The notes under the pieces are model-generated. The model made no database searches, was not told the origin of the DNA, and was given only the letters and a program-made list of their open reading frames with translations. The position numbers and the translations under genes are program-made. Below are positions 1-7,602 of a stretch of DNA of 64,000 nt, in pieces (within the stretch, counting starts at the first letter, position 1; the number at the start of each line of letters is the position of its first letter). Origin of the DNA: Deltaproteobacteria bacterium (GTDB taxonomy: Bacteria; Myxococcota_A; Polyangia; Polyangiales; Polyangiaceae); NCBI GenBank assembly GCA_016218915.1, contig JACRCQ010000052.1:248001-312000 (forward strand). The letters run 5' to 3'.

Positions 1-1025
1 GCCCCTGCTTGCCCGGTCGCTGCCTGCGACAGCGCGCCTTCGTTCATCCATGTCTGCGCCGACGACACCCCATTCCAGGCCACAACGCCGCCCTGTGCTG
101 GCTGCCAGGATGCGAGTGCGATGAGAGCCGCGTTCGCATCGGTACTCCAGACGACGTCACCTACGAGCCCGGACGTCACACCGGCGCTTCCCGGGATCAG
201 GTGATCGATCGTCGAATCGCCTACGCGGATCACTTCCGAAGGCACCGTGGTCTGGTAGGCGGCGACGAAGACCGCGCCAGTGGCAGGATCGATCGCGAGG
301 CTGCCGACCTGCTCGGTCCCGAGCTCGACCTGGCCAAGGGTCTTGGTCACTTTGAAGTCTGCAGGATCCACGAGCAGCAGCCCGCGATCCGTGGACAGCC
401 AGAGCCGGCTGCGGCCCCCATCTCGATCGAGCGCCATCGCGACAGGCGAGGCATTCACGCCTGGGCTCGTCTCGAGCTTGTGGAGCGTGAAGCTCCCCTG
501 GTTCTCCTCGAGCACCCCGCCCCGAGCCACGACCAGGTGGCGGGTCCCATCCTGCAGAACCGACGCGGTTGGCATCGGGCCGCTGCCAAGCGGATCGCTC
601 GGATCGCCGTAGGTCCATTCAGGGAGCGACTTGTCAAAGACCTGGACCTGTCCTGTGTCGATCTCGAGGCGCACGAGGCCACCGCGGATCGGCTTGGGGT
701 CGGGTGCGTAGGGATCGGGCAACCCCGTGGTTCCGATCCACAGCGATCGCGCGGTGCGACGGATTCCGAGGATCGGGCCCCAGATCCTGGCGCCCCAGCG
801 CTCCACGTTCACGGCCGGCTCAGGGGCCTCGTTGTTCGCGTCGACCGGTGCTTGCGCCTCCGCTTCCGATGCAGCCTCTGCCTCGGCTGCAGACCCGTCT
901 GGCGCATCTTCGGACGGTTCTGATGCCGCATCCGCCGGCGCGGGCGATTGGGAGGAATCCGCGCCTGAGGAGCACGCGATCAATGCGGACGCGAGAACAT
1001 AGAGAAGGAGAGGTCGGTGGTTCAT
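1..1025 (-). CDS. Propeller-like lipoprotein, 3' end beyond window
   Basis: The gene is open from ATG at 1025 to the left edge (341 codons visible), so the C-terminus is missing. Residues 1-18 form a signal peptide ending in a lipobox (ALIAC, Cys18). A low-complexity stalk rich in Ala, Glu, Asp, Ser and Pro follows to about residue 70. The rest has recurring strand-like blocks such as RLEIDTGQVQVFD, RLWLSTDRGLLLVD and GAVFVAAYQTTV, which are typical of NHL/YVTN-type beta-propellers. It is probably an outer-membrane or periplasmic lipoprotein with a binding role; no catalytic motif is seen. It is divergent from the Sel1 gene across 126 bp. No good Shine-Dalgarno precedes the start. The propeller call is by pattern only. 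Confidence 0.75.
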   Translation of the reverse strand, partial: MNHRPLLLYVLASALIACSSGADSSQSPAPADAASEPSEDAPDGSAAEAEAASEAEAQAPVDANNEAPEPAVNVERWGARIWGPILGIRRTARSLWIGTTGLPDPYAPDPKPIRGGLVRLEIDTGQVQVFDKSLPEWTYGDPSDPLGSGPMPTASVLQDGTRHLVVARGGVLEENQGSFTLHKLETSPGVNASPVAMALDRDGGRSRLWLSTDRGLLLVDPADFKVTKTLGQVELGTEQVGSLAIDPATGAVFVAAYQTTVPSEVIRVGDSTIDHLIPGSAGVTSGLVGDVVWSTDANAALIALASWQPAQGGVVAWNGVSSAQTWMNEGALSQAATGQAG

Positions 1026-1057
1026 CGAGGATGTGTTGCGTTCGATGGGGTTGCAGC

Positions 1058-1073
1058 CGCGGCTGAAGCCGCG
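1058..1073. repeat. Small GC hairpin in divergent spacer
   Basis: CGCGGC-TGAA-GCCGCG is a perfect 6-bp inverted repeat with a 4-base loop between two divergent genes. It resembles REP-type GC hairpins. A second GC hairpin of similar style lies at 36913-36934. Function unknown. Confidence 0.4.
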
Positions 1074-1151
1074 CTCGCACTATAGCGACGCCCCTCGAGG
1101 TCGGCCAGCCAGGCGCTTGCGCATCCACGGACCGCAAGGGATGATGCGCGC

Positions 1152-2333
1152 GTGATTCGAACGAGATTCGTCCTGGTGGCGATCGCAGCGGCCTTGCTGG
1201 TCGCAGGATGCAAGAGCAAGAGCGCGCCTGCGCGCGACGAGACGCTCTCGGTCAACCCATGTCGCGACCGCGGCGCTTGTCGCTCCGAATGCGACAAAGG
1301 CGTGGAGTCCGGATGTACGCGGCTCGGCGAGATGCTTCAGACCGGCCACGGTGGAGAGGTCGATCCGGAGCAGGCCCGCGGGCTGTTCGACCGGGCCTGC
1401 AACGCCGGGCACAAGCTGGGGTGCGTGGATCTCGGCCTGCTCTATCAGGATGGTCTCGGCGTCGAGCAGAGCTGGTCGCGCGCCGCGGACCTGTACACCA
1501 AGGCTTGCGACGCGCACCTCGGGGTGGCGTGCATGAATCTGGCCGGGATGGTGGAGGCCGGCGCAGGCGTCAAGCGCGATGCTGCACGAGCTGATGAGCT
1601 GTTCAAGAAGGCCGCCGTGGAATACGAGCGCGGCTGCCAGGCCGGCGAAACCGAGTGGTGTGTGAACCTGGGCATCCTGTGCACCGAGGATCGCGGCGTG
1701 CCCAAGAACCTGGCTCGAGCAGCGTCGCTCTACGATGACGCCTGCAAGAAGGGCAATCTCAACGGGTGCAACAACTACGCCGACGCGCTCCTGAACGGGG
1801 AAGGCGTTGCGGCGGATGTGCCGCGTGCGATCGAGCTGCTCACATCCACGTGCAAGGCCGGCATCGGGTTGTCCTGCGCGGAGCTTGCTGTTGCGCACGC
1901 TTCGGGCAAGGCCGGTCCTTCGGAGCCTGCCAAGGCCCTGGAGCTGTTCAACCGCGCCTGCGAGCTGGGAACGCCGCGCGCGTGCAGCACCGCGGCCGGG
2001 TACCACGAAGCGGGCAAGGCTGGTCCGGCCGACCTGCCCAAGGCGATCTCCTTGCACGAGCGGGCATGTCGGGCGGGCGAAGCATCATCTTGCAGCCGTC
2101 TCGCCAAGATCTACCTGAGCGGGCAGGGCGTGGCGACCGCCCCTGCCAAGGCGGCCGACTTCGACCGGCGTGCCTGCAACATGGGAGACCCTTCTGCGTG
2201 CATGGACCTGTCCGTGCTTCACGCGATGGGCAATGGGATTCCCCGCAACGACGAGCAAGCGCTGTTCTATCTCGATCGCGCGTGCTTGTTCGGTCACCCG
2301 GGGGCTTGCGACTTGATGCAGCAGCGCCATTGA
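1152..2333 (+). CDS. Sel1-repeat (HCP-like) lipoprotein
   Basis: The protein has 393 aa and starts at GTG 1152; the ATG at 1141 runs into a stop after four codons. The signal peptide ends in a lipobox (LLVAGC, Cys20). About nine Sel1-like repeats of roughly 36 residues fill the rest, each with the pattern A..L+.+AC..G...AC..LG, including EQARGLFDRACNAG and AKALELFNRACELG. Paired Cys per repeat suggests disulfide-linked helices as in Helicobacter Hcp proteins. Sel1 proteins usually act as scaffolds for protein complexes; the partner is unknown. A paralogue of the same length and architecture lies at 40833-42011. The downstream DUF1338 gene follows after 19 bp and may be co-transcribed. Confidence 0.9.
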   Translation: MIRTRFVLVAIAAALLVAGCKSKSAPARDETLSVNPCRDRGACRSECDKGVESGCTRLGEMLQTGHGGEVDPEQARGLFDRACNAGHKLGCVDLGLLYQDGLGVEQSWSRAADLYTKACDAHLGVACMNLAGMVEAGAGVKRDAARADELFKKAAVEYERGCQAGETEWCVNLGILCTEDRGVPKNLARAASLYDDACKKGNLNGCNNYADALLNGEGVAADVPRAIELLTSTCKAGIGLSCAELAVAHASGKAGPSEPAKALELFNRACELGTPRACSTAAGYHEAGKAGPADLPKAISLHERACRAGEASSCSRLAKIYLSGQGVATAPAKAADFDRRACNMGDPSACMDLSVLHAMGNGIPRNDEQALFYLDRACLFGHPGACDLMQQRH

Positions 2334-2352
2334 GCTGGCCGGAGAGCCCGTC

Positions 2353-3171
2353 ATGGAATCGAATTCGAGCGTTACCCTCCAGCAGCTCGATCAGCTTCTG
2401 GATCGCATGTGGCACGACTACGTCTCGATGAACCCGCAGGCATGCCAGATCCACGAGCTGCTCACAGGCCTCGGGGAGAAGGTGCTCAACGACCACATCG
2501 CGCTGCGCACGTTCGATGTTCCCAAGGTCGGCATCGACGTGCTTGCGCGTCCTTTCGTGGCCGCGGGCTACGTCGAGCGGGGGCGCTACGAGTTCCCGGC
2601 CAAGAAGCTCCTGGCCCGTCACTACGAGCACCCCTCCGATCGTCCGAAGATCTTCGTCAGCGAGCTGCGCGTCGCCGAGCTCGCGCCTGAGGCGCAAGCG
2701 ATCATCCACGGGCTGGTCGAGGCGATCGACCCGGCGCGCACCGAGCGATTGGACTTCTGCGCCAGCGGGCGTCCTTGGAGCCTGACCCATGCCGCGTGCG
2801 AAGCGCTGCGCGTTCACAGCGAGTACGCAGCATGGGTGGCGGCATTCGGGTTTCGTCCGAACCACTTCACGGTCGATGTGGGATCGCTGCGCGCCTTCGG
2901 CTCGATCGAGGCGCTGAACGCGTTGCTCAAGGAGCACGGGTTCGTCCTCAATGCCTCGGGGGGCGAGGTCAAGGGGAGCCCGGCGACGCTGCTGGAGCAG
3001 TCATCGGTGCTGGCGAACGTGATCGACGTGCCCTTCGACGATGGGGTGCACCGGGTTCCTGGCTGCTACTACGAGTTCGCCCGCCGGTACCCGATGGCGG
3101 ATGGGCGAACCTACCAGGGGTTCATCGCCTCGTCCGCGGATCGGATCTTCGAGAGCACCGACAAGCACTAG
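2353..3171 (+). CDS. DUF1338 protein, 2-oxoadipate dioxygenase/decarboxylase-like
   Basis: The 272-aa protein is a cytosolic member of the DUF1338/HglS family. Known HglS is an Fe(II) enzyme that converts 2-oxoadipate to 2-hydroxyglutarate in lysine breakdown. The three metal-ligand positions appear conserved: His48 in NDHIALRTF, His171 in RPNHFTVDVG and Glu241 in PGCYYEFARR. At 272 aa it is the short form of the family; Pseudomonas HglS is about 460 aa. No signal peptide is present. It sits 19 bp after the Sel1 gene, so co-transcription is plausible, but no other lysine-catabolism gene is nearby and the substrate is not proven. Confidence 0.85.
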   Translation: MESNSSVTLQQLDQLLDRMWHDYVSMNPQACQIHELLTGLGEKVLNDHIALRTFDVPKVGIDVLARPFVAAGYVERGRYEFPAKKLLARHYEHPSDRPKIFVSELRVAELAPEAQAIIHGLVEAIDPARTERLDFCASGRPWSLTHAACEALRVHSEYAAWVAAFGFRPNHFTVDVGSLRAFGSIEALNALLKEHGFVLNASGGEVKGSPATLLEQSSVLANVIDVPFDDGVHRVPGCYYEFARRYPMADGRTYQGFIASSADRIFESTDKH

Positions 3172-3461
3172 CCGAATGTGGATAGTTGCCGGAGGCGCGT
3201 CGCCCCACGAACGGATCCTGGGCGCGAATCGTTCGTGACCGCGCTCGCTCTGCACCCGGGTCCGTGTTGAACGCGCCTCCCCATCTTCGGACGTTGGAGC
3301 CGCGGGCCAATCTCGGGACCATCGATTTCTGCACGATTGCGATCCTGAGGAAGTCGGCGTTCACGGCCCTGGGCGAGGGTCCACGCCTGGCGGAGTCATC
3401 CCATTGTTCGAATTCCCCCGTACGTTTTTACCAGTCATACAGCATATCCGCCAAGAACGAT

Positions 3462-3486
3462 GCCCTAGGGCGTCTGAAGTCAGACG
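3462..3486. promoter_or_regulatory. Two adjacent palindromes
   Basis: GCCCTAGGGC (3462-3471) is a perfect 10-bp palindrome. It abuts CGTCTGA-AG-TCAGACG (3471-3486), a 7-bp inverted repeat around AG. GCCCTAGGGC recurs exactly at 3701-3710. Their position about 330-360 bp upstream of the cytochrome A promoter suggests distal operator sites. No regulator can be assigned. Confidence 0.45.
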
Positions 3487-3703
3487 AGTTGACGATCTAT
3501 CGAGCCACATGGGGGTGGTTCTGTGAAAGAAAGCTCAACTTGTCAGGGGTTGCCACGATGCGTCACGTTCGTGAATCCACGCACGGTACCCGGGGCATGG
3601 ACGGTCGCGGCGTGCGACTTTTTTCTGCGTGGACTGACCGCATCGTGCTTGGGATCCCAGTCAGGTTGAGGAGCGGAACTCCTTTCGATGAAGGTGTATT
3701 GCC

Positions 3704-3721
3704 CTAGGGCAAACGCCCTAG
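3704..3721. promoter_or_regulatory. Inverted repeat upstream of cytochrome A operator
   Basis: CTAGGGC-AAAC-GCCCTAG is a perfect 7-bp inverted repeat that ends 16 bp before the TTCCGTAACGTAA element. In front of cytochrome B a different inverted repeat (TAGGAG-AC-CTCCTA, 7217-7230) sits in the equivalent place, so the arrangement, though not the sequence, is shared. Confidence 0.5.
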
Positions 3722-3737
3722 CTCCCCCCGAAATAAA

Positions 3738-3750
3738 TTCCGTAACGTAA
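3738..3750. promoter_or_regulatory. TTCCGTAACGTAA operator-like site (copy A)
   Basis: The 13-mer is an imperfect inverted repeat (TTCCGT and ACGTAA around a central A). Copy B at 7236-7248 is the perfect version, TTCCGT-A-ACGGAA. Copy A begins 368 bp before its start codon and copy B 367 bp before its own. It lies about 44 bp upstream of the putative -35, a position suited to an activator. Confidence 0.65.
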
Positions 3751-3763
3751 TATTTGGCGGGGT

Positions 3764-3784
3764 CATTTAGGGTGAAATACCTAG
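3764..3784 (+). promoter_or_regulatory. Conserved middle element between operator and -35 (copy A)
   Basis: The block starts CATTTAGG and ends CTAG. It aligns with 7263-7284 in front of cytochrome B, which starts CATTTTAGG and ends CTAG. It ends 9 bp before the -35 in both copies and could be a second regulator site. Confidence 0.5.
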
Positions 3785-3793
3785 CGATATGGG

Positions 3794-3823
3794 TGGACGA
3801 ACCTCCGGGGGGCGCGCCATAAT
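3794..3823 (+). promoter_or_regulatory. Putative sigma-70 type promoter of cytochrome A
   Basis: -35 TGGACG (3794-3799), an 18-bp spacer and -10 CATAAT (3818-3823). The same elements with the same spacing precede cytochrome B. Transcription would begin near 3830, giving a leader of about 275 nt. Confidence 0.6.
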
Positions 3824-4105
3824 CCAGGGCGATGACTTCAAGGACCTGGCCTGTCAATCGACCCGCGTCACGTATGTTCCGCCATCCCACTCCAAACGTG
3901 CGACGCATCCGACCGCTCTCGTGCAGCAAGCCGTGCTTGTCCACCGTCGCTCGTGACGACCTCAGGCTCTGCCCCTCAGGCTCGCGATGAACAGGATGTA
4001 CGTATCAGGACAGCTGCTCTCTGGGCCCTGCCGCTGGCTTGCCCGCCTCTGCGCTGGAGCTCCTCTGTTCTGAAGGTCTCTCGGGTCATGGTCATGGAGG
4101 TTGTG

Positions 4106-6829
4106 ATGAGTAGACACACGTGGAAATGGGCCCTGCTCGTCGCTGTCGCGATGGCGGCGACAGGCTGCGCCGGATCGGACGGCGCTGCTGGCGCGGACGG
4201 CAAGACCGGACCGGCCGGCTCCAGCGGACCTCAAGGTCCTGTGGGTCCTGCCGGCTCTTCGGGCCCTGCTGGCGAAGCGGGCCCCAAGGGCGACAAGGGT
4301 GACAAAGGCGATCCGGGCGGCGGCGGCGAAGCTGGCGTCCAGACCGGCACCATCACCGGCACGGTCAAGGACTTCGACACCAGCGCACCGATCCAGGGCG
4401 CCAACGTCTCGGCCGGCTCCAACCCTGCGGTCCAGACCGATGCAATCGGCGCCTTCACGCTCAGCGACCTGCCCATCGGCGGCTACACCCTGAAGATCGT
4501 CGCTGCCGACTATGCCGATGGCTCCGCAGTCGTCGGTGTCTCCGCAGGTCAGACCTCCAACGTCGACATTCTCCTCAAGAAGGGCACACCTTCCAACCTG
4601 CCACCCACCGTGACGCTCGCAGGCAAGACCAACGCCGGCTTCAGCAGCCCGGTCGAGCTGGCCGCTGTGGCAACCGACCCCGAGAACGACGCGCTCACCT
4701 ACACATGGACGCTCGCCTCGGGCCCGACGGTCACCCTGACTCCGAACAACGAAAAGGTCACCTTCACCACCTCGAAGCTCACCGACTTCGTCACGCTCGA
4801 GGATCGCCCTGGGCTGGTGCCCCTGAGCACCGACTCTGCGGGTGCCTGGTCGATCAAGGTCACGGTCGACGATGGTCACGGCAACAAGGTGAGCGCAACG
4901 GCCAGCGTCAGCGCGGCTCCCCCTGCGCTGGGCATCCGGACGATCCCTCTGAACGCCCCGCAGTACTTGAACTCGGGCCACGACGGGACCAACGCGTGGA
5001 CGTGCACGCGTGCAGACAGCAAGACGTGCGTGCTGACCGGCGCGAGCACGCGCACGCCGATGCTCATGCCCGACGGCGAGACGAAGTACACGCTGAAGGA
5101 AGGGACCACGACGCTCGAGGTCTGGGCAGGCAGATGGTCGGGCATCATCGGTCAGGAGTCCAACTGCACCGGCTGCCATACGCAAGGAAGCATGGCGCCC
5201 GACATGTTCACCCCCTGGGCCCAGACCGGCCATGCCAAGTCGTTCTCCAGAGGGATCGACGGCGAGGTCATCGAGAACGGCAAGCCGTTCTTCCTGCCGA
5301 TGTGCATCTCCTGCCACTCGGTCGGCTACGACACGGCTGCGGACAACAGCGGCTTCGACGACGTCGCTAAGGCCAAGAGCTGGACGCTGCCCACGGATCT
5401 GAAGGCGGGCAACTGGGACGCGATGAAGCAGAGCTACCCGCAGGTGGCCCAGCTCGCCAACGTGCAGTGCGAGAACTGCCACGGTCCGCAGATCAACGGC
5501 ACCCACATGAAGGGGATGACCAGCGAGTTCGAGAACGAGCGCGTGACCTTTGGTGCGGGCGTGTGCCTGCGTTGTCACGACGCCGGCACGCACCACCTGT
5601 TCGGCGATCAATGGAAGGCTTCCGGCCACTCCAACGACTCGCTCGCGCGGGAAGAGGCGACCTGGGAGTCCCGGGGCACCACGTCCGGCCACTGCGGCCG
5701 ATGCCACTCCGGCCAGGGATTCGTGGTGTGGCAGTCCACGCTCAACGCTGGCGCGCCCGGGCCCTTCGCGGTACCGGACCAGGCCACTGCGACCAAGTAC
5801 GGTTTGACCGACGCATTGGTGCAACCGCAGACGTGCGCGACCTGCCACGATCCCCACGACGCAACGAACCCCGCGCAGCTTCGCGTCTTCGGCCACACGG
5901 CGCTGCTTCCGTCCGGCTTCCAGGTCGACGGCGCTGGCGCAGGCGCCCTGTGCCAGACCTGCCACAACACCCGAAACGGTGTGGCTCCCACGACCGGCAC
6001 CTATGCGAACTGCGCGGGCACGGCCAAGACCTATCTTCACGAGCAGGGCGATCCCTGCGGCGACCATGCGGCCGGTCCGGCGAGCAGCTACAGCGCACCG
6101 CACTCCTACGCAGCGCAGGGCGACGTGTTCAACGGCCGCAACGCCTACTTCGCTGGTGTGGTGGGCACTCCGCACCTGTCCAAGCACGCCAATGTCACAG
6201 ACACCTGCGTGGGATGCCACATGCAGAACAACCCCACAGGGCTGCACTCCTTCAGGATCGATCCGGCGAAGAAGGGTGAGCTGTGCGGCAAGTGCCACGG
6301 CAGCACCGACGGCGAGGGGCTCAAGGCCGAAGTCGAGGATCTGCTCGGCCAGCTCACCGCCAAGATCGGCGGCGCGGTCCAGTCGAAGATTGTCGCGGAT
6401 TCCTATGTGATCGCGTGGGACGAAGTGACCGACTGCTATTCATCTGTCGTGACCTCGGGCACTGCCCCCTCGAACATCGTCATCTCTCCGGCCAACATCG
6501 CCAGCATCACGCTTGTCGAGGTGCACGGGCAGGCCGGGTTGAACATCAACCTCAAAACCGCCGTCACCGCTGTGCCGCTCAAGAAGGTGTCGGGGGGAGC
6601 TGTCGTCAACTGCACGCCCGCCACCAAGGACATGTCGGTGGTCGTCGCGCAGCTGGGATCGCTCAAGGACGGCAACACCGGCGCCGCATTGAATCTGGTT
6701 TCCAAGACCGACCCGATCGTCAAGGCTTCCTGGAACTACTTCCTGTTCGAGGGCGACGCGAGCTTCGGGGTGCACAACCCGTCGTTCGTGACCTCCACGA
6801 TCTGGAACACGATCCAGGCGCTGCCTTGA
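4106..6829 (+). CDS. Nonaheme cytochrome c lipoprotein with collagen-like stalk (A)
   Basis: The predicted product has 907 aa. ATG 4106 is chosen because GGAGG sits 5 bp upstream and a signal peptide with lipobox (AATGC, Cys21) follows at once. Next come about 16 Gly-X-Y triplets containing GPKGDKGDKGDP, a carboxypeptidase-regulatory-like Ig fold (about residues 80-155), and a PKD-like beta domain with DPENDALTYTW. The remainder, from about residue 350, holds nine CXXCH heme-binding motifs: CTGCH, CISCH, CENCH, CLRCH, CGRCH, CATCH, CQTCH, CVGCH and CGKCH. The product is expected to carry nine covalent hemes on the periplasmic or outer cell surface. Extracellular electron transfer is an inference. 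It is paralogous to the next gene and shares its regulatory block. Confidence 0.92.
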   Translation: MSRHTWKWALLVAVAMAATGCAGSDGAAGADGKTGPAGSSGPQGPVGPAGSSGPAGEAGPKGDKGDKGDPGGGGEAGVQTGTITGTVKDFDTSAPIQGANVSAGSNPAVQTDAIGAFTLSDLPIGGYTLKIVAADYADGSAVVGVSAGQTSNVDILLKKGTPSNLPPTVTLAGKTNAGFSSPVELAAVATDPENDALTYTWTLASGPTVTLTPNNEKVTFTTSKLTDFVTLEDRPGLVPLSTDSAGAWSIKVTVDDGHGNKVSATASVSAAPPALGIRTIPLNAPQYLNSGHDGTNAWTCTRADSKTCVLTGASTRTPMLMPDGETKYTLKEGTTTLEVWAGRWSGIIGQESNCTGCHTQGSMAPDMFTPWAQTGHAKSFSRGIDGEVIENGKPFFLPMCISCHSVGYDTAADNSGFDDVAKAKSWTLPTDLKAGNWDAMKQSYPQVAQLANVQCENCHGPQINGTHMKGMTSEFENERVTFGAGVCLRCHDAGTHHLFGDQWKASGHSNDSLAREEATWESRGTTSGHCGRCHSGQGFVVWQSTLNAGAPGPFAVPDQATATKYGLTDALVQPQTCATCHDPHDATNPAQLRVFGHTALLPSGFQVDGAGAGALCQTCHNTRNGVAPTTGTYANCAGTAKTYLHEQGDPCGDHAAGPASSYSAPHSYAAQGDVFNGRNAYFAGVVGTPHLSKHANVTDTCVGCHMQNNPTGLHSFRIDPAKKGELCGKCHGSTDGEGLKAEVEDLLGQLTAKIGGAVQSKIVADSYVIAWDEVTDCYSSVVTSGTAPSNIVISPANIASITLVEVHGQAGLNINLKTAVTAVPLKKVSGGAVVNCTPATKDMSVVVAQLGSLKDGNTGAALNLVSKTDPIVKASWNYFLFEGDASFGVHNPSFVTSTIWNTIQALP

Positions 6830-7216
6830 TCGCTTGAACAACCCAAGAAGCGTCCTGACGCCCGAGTGGCGTTATCGGGATAGTCCTGCCCAGCAACAAG
6901 CGGGATCACCCTTGCGTGCCTCGTGAGGCGAAGGGGGAGGCGACCAGCGCGCCTTGGCGCGCCGTGGAGCGAAACAGGCCAGAAATCCGTTGCCGGGCGC
7001 GGGCGCGTCGCATTGGGAACCTGCGCATTCGTGATGTCGATCAGGGGCGATTCACCGTTATTCCCCGAGGAAACAGGGCGGGCCAAGCGCAACGGCAGGA
7101 CGGATACGGCGGTGTGACTCCGAGCTTCCGAGGGGCACAGGAGGCATGGAATCGCGTTGGTGGCAGGGGCGGGTACGACGGGAGCACCGGGGCTGAGGAT
7201 CTTAGGCGCTACTGCC
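6830..7216. other. Intergenic region between the two cytochrome genes
   Basis: No supported gene. A weak hairpin follows the stop of cytochrome A (ACGCC-CGAGT-GGCGT, 6858-6872) and may help termination; it lacks a clear T run. The rest shows no recognisable feature up to the regulatory block of cytochrome B. Confidence 0.5.
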
Positions 7217-7230
7217 TAGGAGACCTCCTA
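7217..7230. promoter_or_regulatory. Inverted repeat upstream of cytochrome B operator
   Basis: TAGGAG-AC-CTCCTA is a perfect 6-bp inverted repeat ending 5 bp before the TTCCGTAACGGAA site. It occupies the place of the CTAGGGC repeat in front of cytochrome A. Confidence 0.5.
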
Positions 7231-7235
7231 AAGTA

Positions 7236-7248
7236 TTCCGTAACGGAA
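7236..7248. promoter_or_regulatory. TTCCGTAACGGAA operator-like site (copy B)
   Basis: Perfect 6-bp arms TTCCGT and ACGGAA flank a central A. This is the best copy of the element shared by both cytochrome upstream regions. It is centred about 88 bp upstream of the predicted transcription start, as expected of an activator site. No other copy was noticed in the window. Confidence 0.7.
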
Positions 7249-7293
7249 TGTTATTGGGCCTGCATTTTAGGTCAAACATACTAGAGGACTAGG

Positions 7294-7323
7294 TGGACAT
7301 ACCCAGGGCACTTAGGTCATAAT
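7294..7323 (+). promoter_or_regulatory. Putative sigma-70 type promoter of cytochrome B
   Basis: -35 TGGACA (7294-7299, five of six to consensus), an 18-bp spacer and -10 CATAAT (7318-7323, five of six). The element GGTGGAC and the CATAATCC box are exactly 26 bp apart in both cytochrome promoters. Confidence 0.65.
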
Positions 7324-7498
7324 CCCACTAGACCAATCGATGGTCGGAGCGCCTCAACCACCCCGCGCTCCCGAACCCATGCACAACGCGTCCCACAGAG
7401 CAGCTGACGCGACGGCTCCTTCAAGCCGCGATTCGCGCCGCGTTCCATCGGCTCGCGAATGCGCCGCCAGCCGGGCTCACGGCTCACGATCCTTCTTC

Positions 7499-7514
7499 TA
7501 TCCGGTTACGGATA
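7499..7514 (+). promoter_or_regulatory. Leader hairpin of cytochrome B
   Basis: TATCCG-GTTA-CGGATA is a perfect 6-bp stem with a 4-base loop inside the predicted leader, about 90 nt before the start codon. No equivalent was found in the leader of cytochrome A. Role unknown. Confidence 0.4.
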
Positions 7515-7602
7515 ACCAGCGTTCAAGCCCTGCAGGCGACCCGGTCGCCTTCGCGCAGGGTCATGTGTCTGCAGAGTTTCTTTGTGGTCATGGAGGTACG
7601 AG

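Larger units (their letters stand above)
3172..3737. other. Long intergenic region upstream of cytochrome A
   Basis: The stretch has lower GC than the flanking genes and holds no convincing gene; the open frames in it lack coding character and good starts. It contains two adjacent palindromes at 3462-3486 and a hairpin at 3704-3721, listed separately. Confidence 0.6.

Noticed and set aside
3543..3944. Minus-strand frame of 133 aa upstream of cytochrome A
   Set aside because: It covers the conserved regulatory block and promoter; no ribosome-binding site and no recognisable domain.
3962..6298. Very long open frame on the minus strand (778 aa) opposite cytochrome A
   Set aside because: It mirrors the GC-rich coding strand, has no signal or domain pattern, and cytochrome A is clearly the gene. 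The same holds for 7588-9693 (-) and other long antisense frames.
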